Source of the DNA: G963556115 sp963677015
GTDB taxonomy: Bacteria > Planctomycetota > SZUA-567
Direction of reading: 5' to 3'
DNA: 64,000 nt
Assembly (NCBI GenBank): GCA_963677015.1
Contig: OY781533.1
Span: 2,046,001 to 2,110,000, forward strand
The notes beneath the pieces were generated by a model, which was not told the DNA's origin, did not search any database, and saw only the letters and a list, made by a program, of their open reading frames with translations. Below, one piece after another: positions 20,418-28,731 of this stretch (positions within the stretch are counted from its first letter, which is position 1; each line of letters opens with the position of its first letter). A program made the translations under genes and the position numbers.

Positions 20418-21551
20418 ATGAAACAAAGCAGAACCATTCTCAAAGACGCAAAAAAAGTTGTCGTAAAAGTCGGCTCCAGCCTCCTAGCCAACCTCAACGG
20501 CCATGGAATAGAAATAGATTTCCTTCGTAAACTTGTAAACGCTATCGCCTATCAGAAACAGAATGGCCGAGACCTCGTACTTGTATCTTCAGGTGCAGTT
20601 GCTGCCGGCTGTGTGGAGCTTGGACTCAATAGCCGCCCGACAACTCTGGCTGAACTTCAGGCTGCCGCCGCAGTGGGACAATGTACTCTCATGCAGCTCT
20701 ACAAAGATCTATTTAATCAGCATCAGCTAAGCCCTGCCCAGGTTTTACTTACAATTGACGATCTTAAACAGCGCCCGCGTTTTTTAAACAGCCGTAACAC
20801 GCTGCGAGAACTGATAAACTACAAAACAATTCCAATAATCAACGAAAACGATACTGTAGCTATTGAAGAGCTGCAGTTGAAGATGGGGGATAATGACGCT
20901 CTGGCCGTGTCAGTGGCACAGCTCATCGACGCTGATGTCGTAATTATTCTCTCTGATGTTCCCGGATTATACGACCGCCCACCATCTGAAGAAGGCGCCA
21001 AACTCATAGGACATGTAGCAGAAATAACCCGGGATCACTTTGAAGGAGCCTCCGGTTCTATAAGTGGGGTCGGCAGTGGAGGGATGTCGAGTAAACTGGG
21101 CGCGGCTCTCGGTGCCGTGAGCGGTTCAATACCGCTGATCATCGCCGAAGGTAGAAGAAAGGATGTAATAAAGGAAATCCTTGAAGGCAAGGATGTCGGT
21201 ACTTTCTTCGCTCCCAGACAGAAAAAAACCAGTCTCAAACGCCAGTGGATTGCTTTTTCCAGACCGGCCGATGGTAAAATCGTTATTGACAGCGGTGCCC
21301 AGCAGGCACTTACCAGGAGAAATAAAAGCCTGCTGCCGGTAGGTGTTGTCAGAATAATCAATGACTTTGCCGAAGGAGATACTGTAAGCATACTCAATGA
21401 AGCCGGTGACGAACTGGCTCGGGGAATAACCAACTACTCCTCAGATGATGCCAGAAAAATCATTGGTAAAAACACCAAGGAAATTGACAAAGCTCTGGAG
21501 AAGCTCAGCTTCAAGACCATTGTCCATGTAGACAATCTGGTTATTCTCTAA
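20418..21551 (+). CDS. proB: Glutamate 5-kinase
   Basis: ProB phosphorylates glutamate in the first step of proline synthesis. The 377-residue protein has the amino-acid kinase domain (about 8-255; VVVKVGSSLLANL, VSSGAVAAGC, INENDTVAIEELQLKMGDND, LSDVPGLYD) and a C-terminal PUA domain (about 280-355; GKIVIDSGAQQAL, GVVRI), as in E. coli ProB. proA is not next to it. The following gene is rnr, 36 bases on. Confidence 0.96.
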   Translation: MKQSRTILKDAKKVVVKVGSSLLANLNGHGIEIDFLRKLVNAIAYQKQNGRDLVLVSSGAVAAGCVELGLNSRPTTLAELQAAAAVGQCTLMQLYKDLFNQHQLSPAQVLLTIDDLKQRPRFLNSRNTLRELINYKTIPIINENDTVAIEELQLKMGDNDALAVSVAQLIDADVVIILSDVPGLYDRPPSEEGAKLIGHVAEITRDHFEGASGSISGVGSGGMSSKLGAALGAVSGSIPLIIAEGRRKDVIKEILEGKDVGTFFAPRQKKTSLKRQWIAFSRPADGKIVIDSGAQQALTRRNKSLLPVGVVRIINDFAEGDTVSILNEAGDELARGITNYSSDDARKIIGKNTKEIDKALEKLSFKTIVHVDNLVIL

Positions 21552-21587
21552 TTTTATACTCAAACCTAAACAGCATTGGAGCTTATT

Positions 21588-23771
21588 TTGAATAACAACA
21601 TTGAAAGCAGTGATAATATCCGTAATGATATCATCTCAGAATACCAGCAGAGCATACTTTTCTATGTAAAATCCAGAGATTACACCCCGATGCGCACAAA
21701 AGAGATAGCAAGAAACCTGGGAATTCCCAAGGATACCAGAAAATTATTCCGTGAAGCAATAAAAGACCTCAAGCATCGACATAAACTGATGAAAATACGC
21801 GGCAGTAAATGGGTACTTCCGGAAGATGGTGAACACATTCGCGGCACTTTACGTATTACCCGCAGTGGCTGCGGCTTTCTAATTCCAGATGACAGCAGCA
21901 GAGATGATATTTTCATCGGTGAAGAGAACTTGCTCAATGCGCTTGACGGCGATAAAGTGCTGATTTCAATTGATTCTCCCCGCGGCAGTGGCTACCGCCA
22001 TTATGGTACAGTTCAGCAGGTACTTGAACGCGCCTCAGCCCGCTTTGTAGCGGTCGTAACCCCAGAACTTTCAGCTGAAGCGGAAGATATCAGAAATCCC
22101 TATAACTATATTATCGAAAATCCGCCCAAAGACCTCAAACCGGCGACCAAGGTTATCCTGCAGACGACCGTATTTCCTGATAACATTAAAGACCCCAGAG
22201 GAAAAATTATTGAAATTCTTGGTCCCGCCGGAGAACCGGAGACAGAAATCGCAGCTATCCTTGCCGGTTTTGACGCCCCGGGGGATTTCCCGGAGGAAGT
22301 AAAGGATAAGGTATACCGTCTAGGTGATTCAAATCCATTTGCCGACAAAACCGGCAGACTTGATCTGACAGACACCATTACCGTAACAATAGATCCTGAG
22401 ACCGCCCGGGATTTTGATGATGCTCTTTCAATAACCAGAAATGCTGACGGAGGATTTAACGTAGGAGTACATATCGCCGATGTCTCATATTTTGTAAAAC
22501 CACAAGGAATAATCGACCAGGAAGCACGTGAACGCTCTACCAGCATCTATCTCCCCGGAAGAGTAATCCCAATGCTCCCGGAAGAACTGTCAAATGATCT
22601 CTGCTCACTTCGCCCTCAGGAAGAACGCTTTACAAAATCAGTATTTATTGATTATACTGCTGACGGTATCGTACAGGATTACAAAATACACCGCAGTGTT
22701 ATCAAAAGCAGCAGGCGTATGACCTACCCTGAAGTTAAGACTCTCCTCAGCAATAATGATGCCGCTGAAGAATTTGAAGATAAAAACATTCTTCAAGCAT
22801 TGCGGGATCTCAATATGCTGGCGCAGAAATTACGGGAAAACCGACTCAATAATGGAAGTATCGAATTGAATATGGCCGAATATATTATACTCTTTAACGA
22901 AGATAACGAGGTCGAAGGCATGGAAGAGGTTGAGCATGACTTTTCCCATCAGCTGGTTGAAGAGTTTATGCTGGCGGCAAACGTCTGTGTTGCCAGCTGG
23001 TGCCATGAAAATGGTATGCCGGTACTGCACCGCATACATGAAGCGCCTAAGGAAGAGGCACTTGAAGAGTTGGCCGAATTTCTTACCAGCTCCGGCTACC
23101 CATTCAAGCCACCACTGCGTCGTGACCGGCTGCAGCGGATTATCAATGATGTCAAAGATAAGCCGGAAGAACACTCAATAAACCTGTCAATCCTTAAAAG
23201 TTTTCAACAGGCAGTCTATGGAGCAGATTCAAATATCGGGCACTTTGCGCTAAACTTCTCACATTATATGCACTTCACGTCACCGATACGCCGCTATCCC
23301 GACCTGCATCTGCATCAGACACTTGATAAAATGTTCGCGGAAAACTCAAATAAATTAGCGAAACATCCTCACAAGCATCTTGAATATAACCTCAAGGATC
23401 TGGTCTTACTCGGCAATCATACCTCCGGAAGAGAGCGCCGGGCCATGAAGATTGAAGAAGGAGTAAAAGATTTCCGTAAATTACAGCTCCTGCAAAAAAG
23501 CGGCGAAGAGGAATTTGAAGCGGTAGTTACCGGCATCCGAAAATTCGGAATATTTGTTGAAATCAAAGACTTTTTTGTAGAGAGCCTGATACCGAAAAAA
23601 ATGGTTGAAACTCTCGGTTATACTACCAAGGAAGTTATACCGAATCAGAAGAGAAAAAGCCGCAATCAGCCACAGGGATTCCATCTTGGTCAGCTTGTCA
23701 GAGTGAAACTTAAGAGTGTGGATTTAGCGGCTCGAAACTGCGAACTAACACTTACTAAAGTCATAAATTAG
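21588..23771 (+). CDS. rnr: Ribonuclease R
   Basis: RNase R is a hydrolytic 3'-5' exoribonuclease that degrades structured RNA. Domains in order: N-terminal winged helix (about 15-75), cold-shock domains (about 85-230), RNB catalytic domain (about 255-600, with the acidic site DPETARDFDDALSI) and C-terminal S1 domain (about 640-725). The late motif HYMHFTSPIRRYPDLHLHQ is typical. I start it at TTG 21588 because GGAG lies 6 bases upstream; the frame is open to a TTG at 21576. It has no long Lys-rich tail. A strong terminator follows. Confidence 0.94.
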   Translation: MNNNIESSDNIRNDIISEYQQSILFYVKSRDYTPMRTKEIARNLGIPKDTRKLFREAIKDLKHRHKLMKIRGSKWVLPEDGEHIRGTLRITRSGCGFLIPDDSSRDDIFIGEENLLNALDGDKVLISIDSPRGSGYRHYGTVQQVLERASARFVAVVTPELSAEAEDIRNPYNYIIENPPKDLKPATKVILQTTVFPDNIKDPRGKIIEILGPAGEPETEIAAILAGFDAPGDFPEEVKDKVYRLGDSNPFADKTGRLDLTDTITVTIDPETARDFDDALSITRNADGGFNVGVHIADVSYFVKPQGIIDQEARERSTSIYLPGRVIPMLPEELSNDLCSLRPQEERFTKSVFIDYTADGIVQDYKIHRSVIKSSRRMTYPEVKTLLSNNDAAEEFEDKNILQALRDLNMLAQKLRENRLNNGSIELNMAEYIILFNEDNEVEGMEEVEHDFSHQLVEEFMLAANVCVASWCHENGMPVLHRIHEAPKEEALEELAEFLTSSGYPFKPPLRRDRLQRIINDVKDKPEEHSINLSILKSFQQAVYGADSNIGHFALNFSHYMHFTSPIRRYPDLHLHQTLDKMFAENSNKLAKHPHKHLEYNLKDLVLLGNHTSGRERRAMKIEEGVKDFRKLQLLQKSGEEEFEAVVTGIRKFGIFVEIKDFFVESLIPKKMVETLGYTTKEVIPNQKRKSRNQPQGFHLGQLVRVKLKSVDLAARNCELTLTKVIN

Positions 23772-23802
23772 CACAAAACAACATATTATGCACCTCATGC
23801 GC

Positions 23803-23849
23803 AAATAAATAGCTAACATCTTTTATTACAAAATGTTAGCTATTTATTT
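23803..23849 (+). terminator. Terminator of rnr
   Basis: AAATAAATAGCTAACAT and ATGTTAGCTATTTATTT form a perfect 17-base stem with a 13-base loop, 32 bases after the rnr stop. Confidence 0.8.
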
Positions 23850-23917
23850 CATACATAATTAAATGCACATTAGCTACAAATATCCCGAATTTTTCGCTAT
23901 TTATTCCTACAAAAAAT

Positions 23918-23945
23918 TTGCTTAAGCGAACATATAGTGTAAAAT
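23918..23945 (+). promoter_or_regulatory. Possible sigma-70-type promoter
   Basis: TTGCTT and TAAAAT are spaced by 16 bases in the 320-base gap 23772-24092, about 150 bases before the pseudo-receiver gene. It is the best match by eye and would drive the 24-27 kb gene run. Confidence 0.35.
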
Positions 23946-24092
23946 AGAGATACAAGAATATACTTTTCTCCCGCGAGATTTTTCTCTATAAAGGGTTTAC
24001 TGAATAATCAACAGCATAATACGCATGGAAAAAATAAGTACTTCTCTCCATTTGCAGATTTAGCAGCTATAGATTAGTAAAGGATCCATACC

Positions 24093-24467
24093 ATGAAAAG
24101 AATAATTATTGCCATGAGTGATAGACACCAAAGCCAAAAACTTGCGATTGTATTATCAAACTCCTACGACTCGATAATTATAAACACCCCTGCAAAACTA
24201 GAAGCGCACTTTAATCATTTAGAGAATGATTTGTTTACCATTATCTTCGAGAATACAGATTCCGAAGACTTTACACCAGTAGTAAACCTGCTCTATGATG
24301 AAGCGAAACTTAAAAATCCTGTAATTCAAATTACCAAAGATGATATTACGAATGACGACAGCTTTAAGAAATTCATTCTGAAAAAGCCATTTGGAGTTAA
24401 AGAATTACTCAAAGCTTTCTCTGAACTGGAGAGACAGACAAGTTCGTCAGAATCAGCAATAGCGTAG
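24093..24467 (+). CDS. Small receiver-like (pseudo-receiver) protein
   Basis: The 124-residue protein has the length and strand/helix rhythm of a CheY-type receiver: first strand MKRIIIAMSD, third strand LFTIIFENTD, and the late KKPFGVKELLKAF segment that matches the conserved Lys-Pro of receivers. The phospho-acceptor Asp at the end of strand 3 is replaced by Glu (E53) and the acidic pair after strand 1 is incomplete, so phosphorylation is doubtful. It has no output domain. It lies 5 bases before the yraN gene. Assignment rests on pattern only; a fold prediction would settle it. Confidence 0.6.
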   Translation: MKRIIIAMSDRHQSQKLAIVLSNSYDSIIINTPAKLEAHFNHLENDLFTIIFENTDSEDFTPVVNLLYDEAKLKNPVIQITKDDITNDDSFKKFILKKPFGVKELLKAFSELERQTSSSESAIA

Positions 24468-24472
24468 AGCAA

Positions 24473-24874
24473 ATGAGATTACCCAAGCTATTTAAAAAGA
24501 AAAATAATATTTCCAATAAAACTTTCGGTGATATCGGAGAAGATATTGCCGAAAGTTTTTTATTAGCGGCAAAATACACTATACTGCACCGTAATTTCCG
24601 CAGTAAGCATGGTGAAATCGATATTATCGCACGATATAAAAAAACAATAGCCTTTATTGAAGTGAAGACACGCAGCTCAAGTCTTTTTGGACTCCCTGAA
24701 GAAGCTGTTAATCATAAAAAACAATTGCGGATATCCCAAACAGCCAGATACTACATTTATAAAAATAAACTGTCTGATCTTAATTTCAGAGCAGATATTA
24801 TTTCTGTACAGACATCATCAGACCCAGAAAACCCTGAAATAAGACATATTACCGATGCCTTTACAATTATCTGA
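24473..24874 (+). CDS. YraN/UPF0102 family endonuclease-like protein
   Basis: The 133-residue protein has the family pattern GDIGEDIAESFLLAAKYTILHRNF, here seen as GEDIAESFLL and YTILHRNFRSKHGEIDIIA, followed by IAFIEVKTRSSSLFG and KKQLRISQTARYYI. The Glu-Ile-Asp and Glu-Val-Lys residues form the PD-(D/E)XK nuclease-type core. The family is broadly conserved, often small and stand-alone, and its function is not established. The start follows the previous stop by 5 bases. Confidence 0.9.
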   Translation: MRLPKLFKKKNNISNKTFGDIGEDIAESFLLAAKYTILHRNFRSKHGEIDIIARYKKTIAFIEVKTRSSSLFGLPEEAVNHKKQLRISQTARYYIYKNKLSDLNFRADIISVQTSSDPENPEIRHITDAFTII

Positions 24875-24975
24875 TTCCTCCCGTCCAATTCATACCACAA
24901 CCTCTTGAAATTAATGAACCACTATATATAATAGGATATTTCTCGATAAAGTTATATATACAGCAGGGACATAAA

Positions 24976-26721
24976 ATGGCACACAGTTCCACACTTTATA
25001 ACAGACATTATCTGATTCTCATCCTATTTTCAACCATACTTTTCGGTTACTCCCTTATCGGCGGCCGCCCTCTCACCATGCACGAAGCACGGCTACCGGA
25101 AACAACCAATGAAATGATAAAAAACAGTGATTGGGTTGTTCCGCACAGTGGAGACCGCCCATGGGTAGAGCGTCCGCCACTTCCTCATTGGATAATGGCG
25201 GCCATAACCGCGCCTTTCGGAAAAATAGACACTACCTGGAAAGCACGTATAACCCCGACTCTGATGGGAATATTATCAGTGCTGCTGCTGGCAAATATTG
25301 GTGCCAGACTTTTTGGAAGTGCCACAGGTATAATTGCCGGCTTTATACAGGCTACCACATTTGAATTTTTCAGCTATTCATGGCTGGCCGAAGATGATAT
25401 ATTTCTCTGCACAATAATATATTTCATACTATACTTATTTGTGAAGCTTGAATTCACTCCTAAATACCGGCTTCACGAGAATGAAAGCCTGAACCCGCTG
25501 AAAAACCGGCCATTCCCGGTTTATCTGCTGTTTATTGCACTCGGTTTGACAAACATGGCTAAAGGCCTGGTCTTCGGAACAGTAATGTCACTCATTCCGA
25601 TATCCTGCTATCTGCTCTGGAATCATGACGTAAAAAAAATCATGCGTTATATATGGATCTGGGGCTGGCTCATTTTTATTATCGTTGGCGGAAGCTGGGC
25701 ACTTTATGTCGGCTTAACTGTCGATGGGGCTTATGATGTCTGGGCAAGCGATCTGTTTGACCGGTTAAACCAGGGTTATCTGCAGCAGCCCTGGTATTAC
25801 TATCTTGAAAACATGCCGGCAATCACCTCACCCTGGACTATTTTCAGCCTGATAGGTATTGCGGTATGCCTTAAGCCGGTATTCAATGAAAGATATTCAG
25901 CGATACGTTTCACCTTCTGCTGGGCGGTTCTGCCAGTAATAATCTTCTCCTTCTCACAGAGCAAGCATCATCATTATATGCTTCACATAACCGGCGCCTG
26001 GGCTCTTTATGCGGCTCTTTCGCTGCGTTGGGTCTGGGAGTGGATACTTTGTATACCTAAAAAATTCAGATCCCCAATTGTGGGACTGGCTTTATCCGTG
26101 GTACTGACAATTCCTCTCTGGATAATCCATGACAAGCTTCACGCATCTCTTTTCTGGACCGGAATGCTTATTCTTGCTATTGTTATCTGCAGTACAATGC
26201 TGTTCATTGGCTTCTCAAGGCGTCAGGGGATCATATCATTCGCAGCCTTTATTAGCGCAATACTCTTTATTGCAATGTTCGGTTATACTTTTATTGCGGC
26301 ATACACTGATCAGACTATTGATGACACCAAATTCCTGCAGGCAGTAAAAGACAAAGTACCTGAGAATGCACTCCTGCTGCATAACGCTGACCACCGTGGC
26401 GGAATGGACTTTTTCAGAGTAATGTTTTACATCCCGGAACAGGCGGTGCTCATTCATAACGAAACCTACCTGATGCAGAGTAAGTATATCGGCAAAACCG
26501 TATATCTGATCGACAGATCATCTCAGGAGAAAAAACTCGAAAAATATGGGAGTGTTGTTATAATAAGCCAGAGTATTCATTCACGCAGAGAAAATGAACA
26601 CGCCGGAAAGCTAACTCTTTTTAAAATTGAAATAAATCCCAACCTGCCTCCTAAAAAGTACATCAAGATTGATGCCATGCAGGCAATGGGAAGGCGAGGC
26701 GGTCCACACTTGGATCAATAA
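24976..26721 (+). CDS. ArnT-like glycosyltransferase, GT39/GT83 superfamily
   Basis: The 581-residue polytopic membrane protein has the superfamily's N-terminal periplasmic loop with conserved acidic residue (MHEARLPETTNEMI) and the line WVVPHSGDRPWVERPPLPHWI, as in ArnT-type lipid A or glycan transferases that use polyprenyl-phosphate sugars. About a dozen membrane helices follow, then a soluble C-terminal domain of about 130 residues. Acceptor and sugar cannot be told. Its stop lies 13 bases before the EIIA-like gene, so the two are probably one transcript. Confidence 0.85.
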   Translation: MAHSSTLYNRHYLILILFSTILFGYSLIGGRPLTMHEARLPETTNEMIKNSDWVVPHSGDRPWVERPPLPHWIMAAITAPFGKIDTTWKARITPTLMGILSVLLLANIGARLFGSATGIIAGFIQATTFEFFSYSWLAEDDIFLCTIIYFILYLFVKLEFTPKYRLHENESLNPLKNRPFPVYLLFIALGLTNMAKGLVFGTVMSLIPISCYLLWNHDVKKIMRYIWIWGWLIFIIVGGSWALYVGLTVDGAYDVWASDLFDRLNQGYLQQPWYYYLENMPAITSPWTIFSLIGIAVCLKPVFNERYSAIRFTFCWAVLPVIIFSFSQSKHHHYMLHITGAWALYAALSLRWVWEWILCIPKKFRSPIVGLALSVVLTIPLWIIHDKLHASLFWTGMLILAIVICSTMLFIGFSRRQGIISFAAFISAILFIAMFGYTFIAAYTDQTIDDTKFLQAVKDKVPENALLLHNADHRGGMDFFRVMFYIPEQAVLIHNETYLMQSKYIGKTVYLIDRSSQEKKLEKYGSVVIISQSIHSRRENEHAGKLTLFKIEINPNLPPKKYIKIDAMQAMGRRGGPHLDQ

Positions 26722-26734
26722 GCGGAGAAGCCGA

Positions 26735-27241
26735 ATGCACATTTCGCGATATTTAAAACCGGATTTTATCCAACTTGGAATGCGATGTGGTCATATGGAT
26801 GAGATCGATGAGGAAAAAAACTACGAAACAGAGCTCTGGAGACTCAAGACCGAAGTCATTTCAGAACTCGCAGACCTATTCGATAAAACCGGAATAATCA
26901 GAAACAAAACGAAATTTTCAACAGAAATGCTGAATTACGAAAAAAGCTCGAGCAGTGCTACAGGGAACGGAGTGGCAGTACTTGATATCCGCAGCATGAC
27001 TCCTAAAGCAATGGGTTTAATTTTTGCCAGAAGTCAGGAAGGCGTATGGTTTGATGCGACCGATAAAGAACCGGTACACATTTTCTTTGGTATCGCCTGC
27101 CCTTCATATGATACGAAGAAAGCCCAGCATTTTTATAAATGGATAGCCCAAAGCTTCCTCCAGGAAGATTGGCTGCCTTCAGCTCTGCTCTATGCGAATG
27201 ATGAACATGAAATAATTGCTATTCTCTCCAGCCTTCAGTAA
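26735..27241 (+). CDS. PtsN-like PTS EIIA-type domain lacking the active-site histidine
   Basis: The 168-residue protein resembles the fructose/nitrogen EIIA fold of PtsN: LKTEVISELADLFDKTGII, TGNGVAVLDIRSM, GLIFARSQEGVWFDATDKEPVHIFFGIACP and QSFLQEDW line up with the family. Where active EIIA has the phosphorylated His (pattern GIAIPHGR), this protein has VAVLDIRS, so phosphotransfer by this residue is not possible. It may be a regulatory pseudo-enzyme. I chose the ATG at 26735 with GGAG 7 bases upstream; the frame opens earlier inside the glycosyltransferase gene. No other PTS gene lies in the window. Confidence 0.72.
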   Translation: MHISRYLKPDFIQLGMRCGHMDEIDEEKNYETELWRLKTEVISELADLFDKTGIIRNKTKFSTEMLNYEKSSSSATGNGVAVLDIRSMTPKAMGLIFARSQEGVWFDATDKEPVHIFFGIACPSYDTKKAQHFYKWIAQSFLQEDWLPSALLYANDEHEIIAILSSLQ

Positions 27242-27492
27242 CTCCCCTCTTTAACACCGCTAGTCAAAACTACTAAACCTTGATACTCTGCAAAACACCT
27301 GAAAAAATCAATTGTTTTATTATATTTTGAGATACTCATAAACAGTATTTCTGTTGTTATCATCACCCGTCACCGAAAAAATAATGTCTCAAGCAGTTTT
27401 ACTGAAAGATAATCGCTATTTTCTATAATTATTAGGTATAGTTTTCAGTTAGACGATTAAAAACACATCTTGTAATTAAGGATTTAAATTGA

Positions 27493-27942
27493 ATGCTTCA
27501 CGAGGAAGATCAACGCAAGGCATATCTGCAGCTAATGACAAGTTTTATTATGGAAAAAGCTAATCATTCATCACAAAACATACACCCAAAGCAGGAATCA
27601 CAAGAGTCTGCAAGAGTAAAATACATGATCTCTCAAGCCGCACACAGCAAGATTGAATTATCTGCCGCCGGAGTTCAGTTATATAGTATGTTGAAAGAAG
27701 GCATGACAGCGAGCGAAGTTATCCAGCTTGGAAACAGAATATGTATTGAGAGAGGCTATGTTCTCATTAGTGACACCTGTAAAAGGCTGTATATGCACTT
27801 GAATAAAAATGCCCAGATTTGGGTTGAACTTACTCAAAGAAATCTTGATGAACCAGCTGTCGTAACACGTAAAAGTAAAATAGAAAGAAAAAGCACCTGG
27901 AAAATATACCGAAATAATATTTTAAAAGTTTCCCAAGAGTAA
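27493..27942 (+). CDS. Conserved-looking hypothetical protein
   Basis: The 149-residue, mostly helical and basic protein shows no motif I recognise. Segments such as AAGVQLYSMLKEGMTASEVIQLGNRICIERGYV could form a helix-turn-helix-like bundle, but this is weak. The C-terminus is Lys/Arg-rich (RKSKIERKSTWKIYRNN), which would suit nucleic-acid contact. AAGGA lies upstream of the ATG. A strong terminator follows 17 bases after the stop, supporting it as a real gene. The 250 bases before it (27242-27492) show nothing else. Confidence 0.55.
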   Translation: MLHEEDQRKAYLQLMTSFIMEKANHSSQNIHPKQESQESARVKYMISQAAHSKIELSAAGVQLYSMLKEGMTASEVIQLGNRICIERGYVLISDTCKRLYMHLNKNAQIWVELTQRNLDEPAVVTRKSKIERKSTWKIYRNNILKVSQE

Positions 27943-27959
27943 TATACCCAATACCGCTA

Positions 27960-27998
27960 ATATTAAAAGCACCGTCTGAAAAACGGTGCTTTTAATAT
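27960..27998. terminator. Bidirectional terminator
   Basis: ATATTAAAAGCACCGT and ACGGTGCTTTTAATAT form a perfect 16-base stem with a 7-base loop between two convergent genes (stops at 27942 and 28026). Confidence 0.85.
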
Positions 27999-28025
27999 GA
28001 ATAAATTCAAATGTCATTCAGAAAT

Positions 28026-28415
28026 TTAGAATGAATCATCATCAAAAGCTGATTCATCTACCGGCAGCAGCTCACCAAAAATACTGTCAGTATTATCATT
28101 AACAGGTCTCTCAGGAACAACCGGTTCAATTCCCAACCGCTTCATTTCAGCCTTAACCTCATCAATCTCGCGTCGCCACTTTATTCGACCATCAAAACCA
28201 ATAACATTATTATACATCGTCTGTGCGCGTTTCAACTCACGCTGTAAAGCTCTGATTCTATCAGAATCACAATCTCCACTACATTCGAGCGATTTGTCCT
28301 TTTCTGAATAAATACGACCTTTTCGCCACAATTGTCCATAATGCTTACGACAATAACCTTTAGCATGCACAGGATTGTTACAGCCTTCAACGATACACTT
28401 CTGATTTTTTTGCAT
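28026..28415 (-). CDS. Small protein with N-terminal zinc-finger motif and coiled coil
   Basis: The 129-residue protein begins with a compact probable zinc site, CIVEGCNNPVHAKGYCRKHY (Cys-x4-Cys, then Cys-x2-His), a motif seen at the ends of phage- and HNH-associated proteins. A second Cys pair (ECSGDC) follows, then a charged helix suited to a coiled coil (IRALQRELKRAQTMYNNVIG, DEVKAEMKRLG), and an acidic Ser/Asp-rich tail (DESAFDDDSF). It may bind nucleic acid; the function is unknown. GGGGGA lies just before the ATG. The following 316-base gap (28416-28731) is AT-rich and shows no gene. Confidence 0.6.
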   Translation of the reverse strand: MQKNQKCIVEGCNNPVHAKGYCRKHYGQLWRKGRIYSEKDKSLECSGDCDSDRIRALQRELKRAQTMYNNVIGFDGRIKWRREIDEVKAEMKRLGIEPVVPERPVNDNTDSIFGELLPVDESAFDDDSF

Positions 28416-28731
28416 ACATCCCCCTAGCTACCTTGCGGTAATTCCCCTATTTTCAGCAGTATTAGAGCATTTTCTGCTGCGTAAAATGTCCTATTATTAT
28501 CACACACGTAAATCTTTTGTAAACAATTCGTTAAATATATAATAGCTTATTCTGATAATGTCAGTAATAATAGAAATGTCTCTATATTTAAATAATAAAC
28601 CACAATTTTCAATTGTCAAGCAATGAAATTTAAAACAAACGTGTACTCTTTTTAATACTTGATCTAACGTTCTACGAAATAATAAGTTAAAATATTGCAG
28701 GTAATTTTATTTTTCCGAGCTTAGTTGGCAA

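Noticed and set aside
22106..22546. 146-codon open frame on the minus strand
   Set aside because: Antisense shadow of the RNase R catalytic domain.
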